The notes under the pieces are model-generated. The model had not been told where the DNA came from and made no database searches. It saw only the letters and a program-made list of their open reading frames with translations. The position numbers were made by a program, and so were the translations under genes. A stretch of 37,241 nt of DNA. It comes from Flavobacterium azizsancarii. Lineage in GTDB: Bacteria > Bacteroidota > Bacteroidia > Flavobacteriales > Flavobacteriaceae. Shown here piece by piece: positions 24,703-33,210 of this stretch. The stretch covers positions 1 to 37,241 of the forward strand of contig NZ_JAMZNK010000051.1 of assembly GCF_027980145.1 (NCBI RefSeq), read 5' to 3'. Each line of letters opens with the position of its first letter. Position 1 is the stretch's first letter.

Positions 24703-24928
24703 GATTCGATTGAGTTTAAGATTTTTTCAAATCTGTTGTTAAATCAAATTTCATCATTCAATTCAAATTAAATTAACTCAATTGATTTAAAAATTAGCTC
24801 ATTCAAAAAATCAAAATCAAATCAATAAATATTTTACTAATTTTAACAATTATCTAAATACAATATTTGCAAACAATGTTATTTATTAAGTTTACTATAT
24901 TGTGTTCACCAAAACGAAACAACTTTTA

Positions 24929-27900
24929 ATGAGTACTTTAAATCACAATTTCCTTGCTAACGGGGGCGAAATGGGCGCATTAATGCGTGCAAAAGAGTGG
25001 ACAAAATCTCCAATTGGCGCTATTGATTCATGGCCGCAAAGTTTGCGTACTACTTTAGGAATTCTTTTAAACTCAAAATTTCCAATGTTTTTGTTTTGGG
25101 GACCGGAACAAATTTGTTTTTATAATGATGCTTATCGCCCAAGTCTGGGAAATGACGGAAAACATCCTGCAATACTGGGACAAAAAGGAGCTGAGTTCTG
25201 GCCGGAAATCTGGGATTTTATTAAACCATTAATCGATCAGGTTCTTACTTTGGGTGAAGCCACATGGCATGAAGACCAATATTTGCCTATATACAGAAAC
25301 GGGAAAATGGAAGATGTTTACTGGACTTTTAGCTATAGTCCCGTAAATAATGATGATGGAAAAGTAGATGGAGTTCTGGTTATTTGCAATGAAACAACTG
25401 ATAAGGTAAAAATCCTTAAAAATTTAGAAGATAACAACGAACGCTATCGCAATAATATTCTTCAGACTCCTAATGCGATGTGCATTTTTAGGGGCAACGA
25501 TTATGTTGTTGAAATTGCGAACGAATTAATGCTTGAAATTTGGGAACGAAAGATAGAAGAAGTAATCAATCAGCCCATTTTTAAAGCATTGCCCGAGGTT
25601 ACAGGTCAAGGACTTGAGGATGTTTTACTAAACGTATATACTACAGGAGAACGATTTACAGCATACGAATTACCCGTTAAGTTAACCCGAAAAGGTAAAA
25701 TCGAAAATACTTTTATCAATGTCGTTTATGAAGCATTAAAAGAACCGGACGGAACCATTTCCGGCATTGTTGCAATAGCCAATGATGTTACTATACAGGT
25801 TATTGCCAGAACAGCGGTTGAGGAAAGTGAAAAACGTTTCAGGAATACTGTAAAACAGCTTCCGCTTGGAATAGCGATTCTTAAAGGTCCCGATCTGATG
25901 GTTGAAATGGCTAATAGTACTTATCTTCAGATCATTGATAAAACTGAAGACTATGTTTTAAACAAACCCATATTTCAATCAGTTCCTGAAGCAAAAGAGA
26001 CTGTTTATCCGTTACTCTCTAAGGTTTATCAGGAAGGCATTCCCTATTATTCGGATGAATTAGAAGTTACTCTAAATCGTTACGGCAAACAGGAAGTTTG
26101 TTACTTTAATTTAGTTTTTCATCCTTTAAGAGAAGAAAACAACAATATTGAAGGAGTTATTATTGTGGCTCACGAAGTTACTGAAGCTGTAAAAGCAAAG
26201 CATCTTTTAACTGAAAGTGAAAAAGCTTTTAGAAATTTAGTAATGGATTCTCCTATTGCAATGGCAATTTTTAGAGGGAAAGATCACATTATCGAGATGG
26301 CCAACAATACCATGATGAAGACCATCTGGCAAAGAAAGAAAAAGGAAACTATAGGTAAGCCCATTCTGGAAGTTTTCCCGGAATTATCAGAACAAAAATA
26401 CCCGGAACTCCTCGATCAGGTTGTTTTGAATAAAAAAATTATTCGCGAAAACGAAGCAATTGCATACATAGACATAAAAGGAGAACTTAAAAAGTTTTAT
26501 CTTGATTATCAATACACTCCATTATTAGAAAAAGAAGGGAAAGCCTCAGGAGTGATGGTTACTGTAACTGATATAACATCAAAAGTAGAAGCCCGAAAAA
26601 AGGTAGAAGTTGCTGAGGAACGTGCCAGATTAGCTGTTGAAATTGCCGAAATTGCAACTTGGGATTTAAATATTGTAACTCAGGATTTAATTTACTCAGA
26701 AAATCTCGCAACTATTTTTGGACATGATAAAGTATCTAAAATAACCCGCGCACAGATTAAAGCTCAGGTTCATCCTGATGATCAGATTATTCTTGAAAAC
26801 GCCTATAATTTAGCACTGAAAACAAGTATTTACAAATACGAATCACGCGTTATAAAACCGGATAATTCTATTTGCTGGATAAAAGCACATGGGAAGATAT
26901 TTTTTGACGAGAACAAAAAACCCGTAAAAATGCTGGGGACTATTATAGATATCACGGATGAAAAAAACAATCAGGAGACATTGATAAAAAGTGAGGAAAA
27001 ATTCAGACTCCTCGCCGACTCTATGCCACAGCATATCTGGACAAGTGATTCGTTGGGGAATCTAAATTATTTTAATCAATCTGTTTATACCTATTCCGGA
27101 ATTCCTGTTGACGAAATTGTAAAAAAAGGCTGGCTTCAGATTGTACATCCTGAAGATCGGGAAGCAAATGTAAATGCCTGGATAGAGGCTATAAAAACAG
27201 GAAATGATTTTTTATTAGAACATCGTTTTCTTCGTCATGATGGCGAATACAGATGGCAGTTAAGCCGTGCAATTGCTCAAAAAGATAACACAGGAAAAAT
27301 TCAGATGTGGGTAGGTACAAGTACTGACATTCAGGATCAAAAGAATTTTACAAACCAGCTTGAGAAACAAGTTTCTGAACGCACGGAACAGTTAGAAATT
27401 AAAAACAGGGATTTAATCAATATGAATATTGAACTGCAGTCTTTTGCCTATATTTCGAGTCATGATTTGCAGGAACCACTCCGAAAAATTCAAACCTTCG
27501 CAAGCCGATTATCAGATTTAGATGAGCAGAATATTTCGGCGAAAGCCAAAACTTACCTCAGCCGAATTGAAGTTGCAGCAAAAAGGATGCAGACTCTAAT
27601 TCAGGACCTTTTAGAATATTCGAGAACAAACTCCGCCGAAAGAGTCTTTGTAAAAGTGAATCTTGATGATATTGCCGAAGAAATAATAAGTGATTTCTCA
27701 GAACGTATTGAAGAAAAAAATGCTCAGGTTATTTTTAATCCATTAGGAGAAGCTACAATTATTCCGTTTCAATTCAGACAATTGCTTCATAATTTAATTG
27801 GAAATGCCCTTAAGTTTTCTAAAAAAGGCATATCTCCAATCATAGAAATTAAAGCTAACAGAATTAAAGGTAATAAGATAAAACAACTTGTCGATTTCCC

Positions 27901-28138
27901 TGATAAAATGTATTATCATCTTAAGATTTCGGACAACGGAATTGGTTTTGACGCCGAATACAAGGAACGTATTTTTGAAGTATTCAAACGTTTAAACACT
28001 GATACTGAGTTTGCAGGCACAGGAATAGGCCTGGCTATTGTAAAAAAGATTGTAGAAAACCATAAAGGAATTATCACAGCAAGTGGCGAAAAGAATAAAG
28101 GCGCCACTTTTGATATTTACATTCCTGAATTACAGTAG
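24929..28138 (+). CDS. Soluble multi-PAS sensor histidine kinase
   Basis: 1069 residues from the ATG at 24929; a GTG nine codons earlier (24902) is possible but less like the usual start (FLANGGEMGALMRAKEW near the N-terminus). No TM helix, so cytosolic. Using the longer numbering, an N-terminal PAS-like module (30-165) is followed by three related PAS modules (about 180-300, 310-430, 438-560), each containing a MVEMANxxYL or IVEIAN-type strand, then two PAS_3-type modules (575-690, 695-812), a coiled coil, HisKA with H854 in SSHDLQEPLRKI, and HATPase_c (about 955-1078; HNLIGNALKFS, DNGIGFD, GTGIGLAIVKK). The three internal PAS copies look like tandem duplications. The convergent response regulator gene ends 5 bp away and is the likely partner. 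Confidence 0.93.
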   Translation: MSTLNHNFLANGGEMGALMRAKEWTKSPIGAIDSWPQSLRTTLGILLNSKFPMFLFWGPEQICFYNDAYRPSLGNDGKHPAILGQKGAEFWPEIWDFIKPLIDQVLTLGEATWHEDQYLPIYRNGKMEDVYWTFSYSPVNNDDGKVDGVLVICNETTDKVKILKNLEDNNERYRNNILQTPNAMCIFRGNDYVVEIANELMLEIWERKIEEVINQPIFKALPEVTGQGLEDVLLNVYTTGERFTAYELPVKLTRKGKIENTFINVVYEALKEPDGTISGIVAIANDVTIQVIARTAVEESEKRFRNTVKQLPLGIAILKGPDLMVEMANSTYLQIIDKTEDYVLNKPIFQSVPEAKETVYPLLSKVYQEGIPYYSDELEVTLNRYGKQEVCYFNLVFHPLREENNNIEGVIIVAHEVTEAVKAKHLLTESEKAFRNLVMDSPIAMAIFRGKDHIIEMANNTMMKTIWQRKKKETIGKPILEVFPELSEQKYPELLDQVVLNKKIIRENEAIAYIDIKGELKKFYLDYQYTPLLEKEGKASGVMVTVTDITSKVEARKKVEVAEERARLAVEIAEIATWDLNIVTQDLIYSENLATIFGHDKVSKITRAQIKAQVHPDDQIILENAYNLALKTSIYKYESRVIKPDNSICWIKAHGKIFFDENKKPVKMLGTIIDITDEKNNQETLIKSEEKFRLLADSMPQHIWTSDSLGNLNYFNQSVYTYSGIPVDEIVKKGWLQIVHPEDREANVNAWIEAIKTGNDFLLEHRFLRHDGEYRWQLSRAIAQKDNTGKIQMWVGTSTDIQDQKNFTNQLEKQVSERTEQLEIKNRDLINMNIELQSFAYISSHDLQEPLRKIQTFASRLSDLDEQNISAKAKTYLSRIEVAAKRMQTLIQDLLEYSRTNSAERVFVKVNLDDIAEEIISDFSERIEEKNAQVIFNPLGEATIIPFQFRQLLHNLIGNALKFSKKGISPIIEIKANRIKGNKIKQLVDFPDKMYYHLKISDNGIGFDAEYKERIFEVFKRLNTDTEFAGTGIGLAIVKKIVENHKGIITASGEKNKGATFDIYIPELQ

Positions 28139-28143
28139 GTTTA

Positions 28144-28575
28144 TTATAACTTATAAACGAAGTCTTTATCTGTTGGATTAAATTTTTTCCAATCGATCTC
28201 TAAGGCGTGATTAATAGACTTTATAATATCTTTCATCAAAACGGGCTTTGTAATGAAGTAATTAGCGCCTAAAATGCGACATCTTTCTATTATACTTGGT
28301 TCATTTGAAGTCGAGAAGATAATAACCGGAATATCATTTTTTATTTCAGAATTTCTAAGCTCAGTCAAAACATCGAATCCGTTTTTTCCTGGCATATTCA
28401 AATCTAAAAAAACTACATGCGGCGTAGGTGGCGGATTATAAATAGCATCTAATAATTTTTCTCCCCCACTATATGTTTGAAGTGTAATTTTTTTTGGCAA
28501 TGACTCTACTGCATCTGTAAAAATGCTCAAATCATCTTCATCATCATCAGTATAAAATATAGTAAAATCAGTCAT
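28144..28575 (-). CDS. Single-domain response regulator (Rcp1-like)
   Basis: 143-residue receiver with no output domain. Acidic pocket TDDDEDD near residue 9-15, phospho-acceptor D58 in VVFLDLNMPGKNGF, Ser/Thr switch in IIFSTSN, and K110 in FITKPV. The acidic N-terminal pocket and the TPHVVFLDLN wording are typical of regulators that pair with phytochrome-like or PAS kinases carrying the SHDLQEPL HisKA type, as in the convergent kinase gene 5 bp away. Output is presumably by protein interaction. Confidence 0.92.
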   Translation of the reverse strand: MTDFTIFYTDDDEDDLSIFTDAVESLPKKITLQTYSGGEKLLDAIYNPPPTPHVVFLDLNMPGKNGFDVLTELRNSEIKNDIPVIIFSTSNEPSIIERCRILGANYFITKPVLMKDIIKSINHALEIDWKKFNPTDKDFVYKL

Positions 28576-28828
28576 GTGTTATTTGTAAATTGGGTGTTTT
28601 CTCCCTCAAAGATAACCAAATTTATAGAAAAATCAATTGCTTTTAGAGTAACAAATAAAAATTTAGTAATTGAAATCTCATAATTTTTAAATCTAATTGT
28701 GTAAGCTCAAAAGCTGCAAAAATCTGAATTTTGTTAGTATGTAGTGTTAAACAAAAATCACACACATATTACTCATAAAATGAGCGTATTAACAAATTAA
28801 TCAGTTATAAATTATAAAAAATAAAGTC

Positions 28829-29329
28829 ATGGGAGATCATAAAGACCTTACGAACGAATTTGCTGTAGATAAAATAAAAAATCTTGCAGAAAACATAAAA
28901 ACGTGTATGTTTTGTACATATAATGAATACAGACTGCAATCACGCCCAATGTCAGTCCAGAAAATTGATGATTTAGGTCAGCTCTGGTTCTTATCTGACA
29001 GAAATAGCAACGTAAATGCAGAGATAAGCCTTAACCCGCAAGTCGAACTGTTTTTCTCTGAGCCACACGATAAATTCCTGACACTGCATGGGAGCGCAAG
29101 TATATCATATGATAGGGAGACAATTAAAGAATTGTACGATCCAATTGTAAAAGTTTGGATGCCCGAAGGCGAAGATGATCCCAACTTAAGTGTTATTAAG
29201 GTGGTTCCGGAAGATGGTTATTATTGGAACAATAAAAACGGAAAAATGGTCGCCATAGCAAAAATGGCAACTGCTTTTGTAACTGGAAAAACCATGGACG
29301 ACGGGATTGAAGGCACTTTGAAATTGTAG
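28829..29329 (+). CDS. PNPOx-family protein (general stress protein 26-like)
   Basis: 166 residues of the split-barrel flavin-binding fold. Features: an N-terminal helix (KIKNLAENIKTCMFCTY), SRPMSVQKID then LGQLWFLSDRNSN, a beta strand QVELFFSEPHDKFLTLHGSA and the C-terminal DGYYWNNKNGKMV block, matching the GSP26-like clade of pyridoxamine 5'-phosphate oxidase relatives. These bind FMN/FAD or F420-like cofactors; the reaction is unknown. In the upstream region TAATTGTGTAA (28694-28704) resembles the motif upstream of the acidic-protein genes at one mismatch, too weak to conclude from. A strong terminator follows. Confidence 0.88.
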   Translation: MGDHKDLTNEFAVDKIKNLAENIKTCMFCTYNEYRLQSRPMSVQKIDDLGQLWFLSDRNSNVNAEISLNPQVELFFSEPHDKFLTLHGSASISYDRETIKELYDPIVKVWMPEGEDDPNLSVIKVVPEDGYYWNNKNGKMVAIAKMATAFVTGKTMDDGIEGTLKL

Positions 29330-29342
29330 CATTTAAAAAGTA

Positions 29343-29390
29343 AAAAAAAGATCGGTAGTTTCTATTTTAGAAATTACCGATCTTTTTTTT
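29343..29390 (+). terminator. Rho-independent terminator after the PNPOx gene
   Basis: AGATCGGTAGTTTCTA pairs with TAGAAATTACCGATCT across a 3-nt loop with one wobble, followed by a run of eight or more T. It lies 20 bp after the stop and immediately before the tandem hairpin array. Confidence 0.9.
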
Positions 29391-29399
29391 TGTTTTTTT

Positions 29400-30400
29400 G
29401 TCATCTCGACGAAGGAGAGATCACATTAGATTGAAGCATTTTTGTCGAATATTGGATGTGATTTCTCCTTCGTCGAAATGACACAGATTGCGTTTTTTTG
29501 TCATCTCGACAGAGGAGAGATCACACTAGATTGAAGCATTTTTGTCGAATATTAGATGCGATTTCTCCTTCGTCGAAATGACACAGATTGCATTTTTTTG
29601 TCATCTCGACAGAGGAGAGATCACACTAGATTGGAAGCATTTTTGTCGAATATTGGATGCGATTTCTCCTTCGTCGAAATGACACAGATTGTGTTTTTTT
29701 GTCATCTCGACAGAGGAGAGATCACAATAGATTGGAAGTATTTTTGTCGAATATTAGATGCGATTTCTTCTTCGTCAAAAGGAGACAGATTACGTTTTTT
29801 GTCATCTCGACAGAGGAGAGATCACACTAGATTTAAGCATTTTTGTCGAATATCGCATGTGATTTCTCCTTTGTCGAAAGGACACAGATTACGTTTTTTT
29901 GTCATCTCGACAGAGGAGAGATCACACTAGATTGGAAGCATTTTTGTCGAATATTAGATGCGATTTCTCCTTCGTCGAAATGACACAAATTGAGTTTCTA
30001 CGATTGCGATAAGAAAAAAACGCACTCGATTAGAAGCATTTTTGTCGAATGTTAGATGCGATTTCTCCTCCGTCGAAATGAACAGATTGCGTTTTTACGA
30101 TTGCAATCAAGAAAAAAACACACACAATTAAAAGCATTTTTATCGAATATTAGATGCGATTTCTCCTTCTTCGAAATGACACAGATTGTGTTTTTAAGAT
30201 TGTAATCAAGAAAAAAACGCACTCGATTAAAAGCATTTTTGTCGAATATCTCATGTGATTTCTCCTTCGTCGAAATGACACAGATTGCGTTTTTTTTATC
30301 GTATTAACAGAAGTGAGATTTGCACCTGATTAAAATACTATACTTCGAATGCTAAATACGATTCTCTTGCTCATAAATTGATAAATTCTGATCGAATACC
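29400..30400. repeat. Tandem array of about ten ~100-bp hairpin-type units
   Basis: Unit starts are near 29400, 29500, 29600, 29701, 29801, 29901, 30001, 30098, 30197 and 30299, so the period is 97-102 bp. In unit 1 the 26-nt arms 29400-29425 (GTCATCTCGACGAAGGAGAG then ATCACA) and 29457-29482 are inverted repeats matching at 24 of 26 positions. Units 2-6 share a CGACAGAGG variant in the left arm. Units 7-9 keep the right arm and middle (GCATTTTTGTCGAATATTAG) but have a different left part (ACGATTGCAATCAAG then AAAAAAC), so they cannot form the long hairpin. Unit 10 is badly decayed. The unit length is mostly not a multiple of three and no frame is kept, so it is non-coding. Confidence 0.95.
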
Positions 30401-30440
30401 AGAGTATTTTGCAGTTAAATTTTTCAAATACCAAAAAACA

Positions 30441-31154
30441 TCATTCCAACATATGTTTTAGTTCTAAAGCATTCAGGATCCCTGCCTCACTTGCAGTATT
30501 ATTAAAATACACAAATGCTGATTTTGATTGTATTACTTCCTTTATATGAAGTAATTCTTTAGGCAGATAACTGGAGTAAAACATTTTGGGTTTTCCATGT
30601 AATCTAATAAAAATTAGCGGAAAATCTTTAAAAATAGTGCTTGGTAATTGCGGATGGCTGACGCTGCAGAACGTAATATTATTTTCTCGAAATGCATTCC
30701 AGACTTCTTCATTCCACCAACTTTCATGACGAAATTCGATCACGTTTTGAAAGTTTAAATCTAAATTAGAGATGATTTGATGGAGCTTTTCGGTGCTAAA
30801 TTGGTAACTGGGCGGAAATTGGAATAAAATACAGCCTAATTTCTCTTTCAGACCTGTTTTGCATACATTATAGAACTCATTTATACGGTCCTGACAATCA
30901 GAAAATTTCTTAATATGCGTAATTTCTTTTGGTGCTTTTACGGAAAAAATGAAATTTTCGGGTGTTTTTTCGTACCAGTTTTCGAATATTCTGACTGTCG
31001 GAAACTTATAAAAGCTTCCATTGAACTCATACGTGCTAAAGTACTGGCAATAAAACTCAAACCACCTAGAAGATGACAAGTTGTCAGGATAGAAAATCCC
31101 TCTCCAAAAGCGATTATTGAAACTTGAGCAGCCTATTAAAACCTGATTTTTCAT
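30441..31154 (-). CDS. DUF72-family protein
   Basis: 237 residues from the ATG at 31152-31154, which overlaps the TGA of the glycosylase gene upstream (ATGA), a sign of translational coupling; the frame is open to 31271 but that part overlaps the other gene. The sequence VLIGCSSFNNRFWRGIFYP, then FEFYCQYFSTYEFNGSFYKF and FSVKAPKEITHIKK are hallmarks of DUF72, a TIM-barrel-like family of unknown activity. VIEFRHESWW and the C-terminal IFIRLHGK fit too. Its coupling with a DNA glycosylase suggests a role in DNA repair or nucleotide damage, which is inference from context. Confidence 0.92.
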   Translation of the reverse strand: MKNQVLIGCSSFNNRFWRGIFYPDNLSSSRWFEFYCQYFSTYEFNGSFYKFPTVRIFENWYEKTPENFIFSVKAPKEITHIKKFSDCQDRINEFYNVCKTGLKEKLGCILFQFPPSYQFSTEKLHQIISNLDLNFQNVIEFRHESWWNEEVWNAFRENNITFCSVSHPQLPSTIFKDFPLIFIRLHGKPKMFYSSYLPKELLHIKEVIQSKSAFVYFNNTASEAGILNALELKHMLE

Positions 31155-31882
31155 ACGTGTAGTTTTTGACAGTTGGTACAAAAGAAACTTCTGCGATTTC
31201 TCTTCCCTGTGTGTTTTCTGTGAATGGGAAGATTGCATCGCAAACAAACACTTTTGGTGTAAGTGAGCCAATGTTTTTTTAATTCATAGTTTTTCTTCCA
31301 ATCTAGAAATTCAAAACTATAAATCGAACATTCGTTGATAATATTTTTTAAATCTTTAGACGGGATTTTTCCAATCAAAGATTCGGGGTGAATTTTACAC
31401 CGGTACAAAACTTCATTTTTAATAATGTTCCCTACTCCCGAAAAAATATTCTGATCTAGGATTGCATCACAAATCATTTCGTCCGGAATTTTATCTAAAC
31501 TTTTTTTTGCTTTTTTGGGATCCCATTTTTCATTCATTACATCTTCGCTCCAATTGTAATAAAGATTAATATCGCCTTCGAGAATTTTAACTGAGCATGT
31601 ATAAAAATTCAATTCTCCGTTAGAAAAAATCATACTCAATCTTGGCTTGGTTTCTTTGCGTTCGTTTATTCGATATGTTCCAAACATGAGCAAATGAATC
31701 TTAACGGTGAAATCATCAAAACAAATTAAAAAATGTTTTCCCCATGTTTTAAAATCAAGAATTGTTTTGCCTTTGAGACGTTCAATGTCAATAGAACTAT
31801 TTCCATCAACTTCGATTATTTTTTGTCCCGCGAATTGCTGTACTTCTTCTTTTAGAATTATTATAGACGGACCTTCTGGCAT
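31151..31882 (-). CDS. Fpg/Nei-family DNA glycosylase
   Basis: 243 residues from the ATG at 31880-31882. The start is decided by chemistry: the family needs Pro2 as N-terminal nucleophile, and MPEGP begins exactly here although the frame is open to 31981. E3 follows. WGKHF carries the conserved Lys49; the helix-two-turn-helix is GVGNIIKNEVLYRCKIHP (149-166); the C-terminal zinc finger has Cys213, Cys216, Cys235 and Cys238 with basic residues between. The MPEGPS start is closer to Nei (endonuclease VIII) than to Fpg. It would excise oxidised bases and cut the strand. It is the first gene of a pair with DUF72. Confidence 0.92.
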   Translation of the reverse strand: MPEGPSIIILKEEVQQFAGQKIIEVDGNSSIDIERLKGKTILDFKTWGKHFLICFDDFTVKIHLLMFGTYRINERKETKPRLSMIFSNGELNFYTCSVKILEGDINLYYNWSEDVMNEKWDPKKAKKSLDKIPDEMICDAILDQNIFSGVGNIIKNEVLYRCKIHPESLIGKIPSKDLKNIINECSIYSFEFLDWKKNYELKKHWLTYTKSVCLRCNLPIHRKHTGKRNRRSFFCTNCQKLHV

Positions 31883-31910
31883 AATATCAATTTTAAATTT
31901 ATAAACTAAA

Positions 31911-31938
31911 AAAAGTGCAACCTGGCGGTCGCACTTTT
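31911..31938 (-). terminator. Terminator of the YciE/F-like gene
   Basis: On the minus strand AAAAGTGCGACC pairs with GGTTGCACTTTT (one wobble) with a 4-nt loop and runs into TTTAG. It lies 21 bp after the stop of the YciE/F-like gene and just upstream of the glycosylase start, so it separates the two units. Confidence 0.8.
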
Positions 31939-31958
31939 CAGGATATTTATGTTGTGAA

Positions 31959-32531
31959 TTAATCTGCTTCTGCAGCTTCAAGATTTACGGCATTTACAGC
32001 CACTTCTGTAAGTTTTTTATCAGCTCCTTTTTCTTCGTCAAGTGTTTGTTCTAAAATTGTGGCAGCTTCAGGCAAACCAAGAGTTTCTGCAAATTGTCTT
32101 AAAGTTCCGTATGTAGCAATTTCGTAATGTTCTATTTTTTGTGCTGCCGCGATAATACCTGCATCACGCACAACTCCAATTTCTGTTTCTTCAATAATGC
32201 CTTTCCCTTCTTCGATTAAGCCGGCCATCGCATCGCATTTTTTTGCCGAAGCTTTTTTACCAATTAGCGCAAAAACCTTCTCTAATCTTGTTACATGTTC
32301 TTCGGTTTCGATCAAATGATTGTTTAAAGCGTCTATTAGCTCTTCTGACGTTGCGTTTTTGGTCATGAGAGGTATTGCCTTGGTCAAGGCCTTTTCGGCC
32401 CAGTAAATGTCTTTTAATCCATCTTCAAATAATTCTGTCAGTCCTGACGCTGCATCTGACTTTGCTTTTGTAGCTCCTTTTTTTACTTCTGGTTTAGAAG
32501 CTGTCTCTTTTTTGCTATCTGTACTTTTCAT
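31959..32531 (-). CDS. YciE/YciF ferritin-like protein (DUF892)
   Basis: 190 residues. A Lys-rich, Ser/Thr-rich tail (1-28) precedes the ferritin-like four-helix bundle of DUF892. Likely metal ligands: E46 in YWAEKAL, E75/E78/H79 in IETEEHV, E134 and H135 in KIEHYE, and E166 in TLDEEKG. The family is induced by osmotic and general stress in other bacteria and often lies near Mn-catalase or stress genes; its activity is not settled. The basic tail could bind nucleic acid. It is divergent from the first acidic-protein gene across 189 bp. Confidence 0.92.
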   Translation of the reverse strand: MKSTDSKKETASKPEVKKGATKAKSDAASGLTELFEDGLKDIYWAEKALTKAIPLMTKNATSEELIDALNNHLIETEEHVTRLEKVFALIGKKASAKKCDAMAGLIEEGKGIIEETEIGVVRDAGIIAAAQKIEHYEIATYGTLRQFAETLGLPEAATILEQTLDEEKGADKKLTEVAVNAVNLEAAEAD

Positions 32532-32632
32532 GGTAATAATTTTTGTTAATTAATATTTGATAAAATTACCATCTTGATTATCAGGCCGGTTATACTATTA
32601 TAAGTTAAAATTTCATTCTAAGCACCTGTATA

Positions 32633-32691
32633 TTATACAATTAGATTTTAGAATTCTGTAAGACATTTTTTTGCTTTGAGAGATAGATTTG
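32633..32691 (+). promoter_or_regulatory. Candidate promoter module of the first acidic-protein gene
   Basis: TTATACAATTA (32633-32643) is followed 51 bp later (start to start) by TAGATTTG (32684-32691), an exact fit to the Bacteroidota -7 consensus TAnnTTTG, 30 bp before the ATG. The same two elements occur at nearly the same spacing upstream of the second acidic-protein gene. No -33 TTTG stands at the normal distance. Confidence 0.55.
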
Positions 32692-32720
32692 TAGTATCAA
32701 TATTAAAAAAACATATTACA

Positions 32721-33032
32721 ATGAAAACATATACAGACTATACCTATCAGGAAGCTGAACTTTACTTTCAACAAAAATATCAAAGGGGACATTTAGATGT
32801 TGATACGGCTATTTTAATTGATAATGCGATTGACAATCTTCTTAAGAAAGACAATATTGCAAGAAATGAAAATATCCCAAATGAAGAACAGGCAGTAAAT
32901 GAGGACGACTACATCAACAATAATCAGGACGAAGAATTTGAAATTATTGATGTTGACAATCTGGATGACGAAGAACATATCGAAGACGAAGATCATTTTG
33001 ATGATGATGATTTAGAAAGAAACGATAACTAA
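32721..33032 (+). CDS. Small acidic protein of unknown function
   Basis: 103 residues from the ATG at 32721 (frame open to 32676 but the upstream part overlaps the promoter motif). The first half is helical and near neutral (MKTYTDYTYQEAELYFQQKY ...; residues 1-50 include LIDNAIDNLLKK). The second half is dominated by Asp/Glu (VDNLDDEEHIEDEDHFDDDD) and is probably disordered. No family is recognised. A terminator follows at 33056-33088. The next gene also encodes a highly acidic protein and has a similar upstream region. Confidence 0.8.
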   Translation: MKTYTDYTYQEAELYFQQKYQRGHLDVDTAILIDNAIDNLLKKDNIARNENIPNEEQAVNEDDYINNNQDEEFEIIDVDNLDDEEHIEDEDHFDDDDLERNDN

Positions 33033-33055
33033 TGTTTCTGAACATACTAAACACA

Positions 33056-33088
33056 AAAGACTGTTATTTACATATCGGTCTTTTTTTT
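33056..33088 (+). terminator. Terminator after the first acidic-protein gene
   Basis: AAAGACTG (33056-33063) pairs with CGGTCTTT (33076-33083, one wobble) and runs into T8. It shows that the two acidic-protein genes are separate transcripts. Confidence 0.75.
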
Positions 33089-33124
33089 GTTGTAAACTTA
33101 AATAAAATATAACCATCTGTTAAT

Positions 33125-33182
33125 TATACAATTACATCACATAATTTTATAATACAATCGGTGGGTTTCGTTATAGATTTGT
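33125..33182 (+). promoter_or_regulatory. Candidate promoter module of the second acidic-protein gene
   Basis: TTATACAATTA (33125-33135) and TAGATTTG (33175-33182) lie 50 bp apart, as upstream of the first acidic-protein gene (51 bp), and 29 bp before the ATG. A downstream AATATTAAAA is also shared. The similarity suggests a common activator or sigma factor. Confidence 0.55.
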
Positions 33183-33210
33183 AATATAAAAATATTAAAA
33201 CACAGAAATC

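Noticed and set aside
29556..29930. Open frame of 124 codons across the tandem hairpin array
   Set aside because: It only follows repeat units whose length is not a multiple of three, so each unit is read in a different frame; no start signal or conserved protein is present.
29400..30400. CRISPR array
   Set aside because: Whole units of about 100 bp are conserved, with no short repeats separated by unique spacers, and no cas gene is in the window.
31155..31271. Extended N-terminus of the DUF72 protein
   Set aside because: It overlaps the glycosylase zinc-finger coding region; the ATGA overlap gives the natural start.
31883..31981. Extended N-terminus of the Fpg/Nei glycosylase
   Set aside because: The catalytic Pro must be residue 2, which sets the start at 31882; the upstream part also contains the terminator of the next gene.
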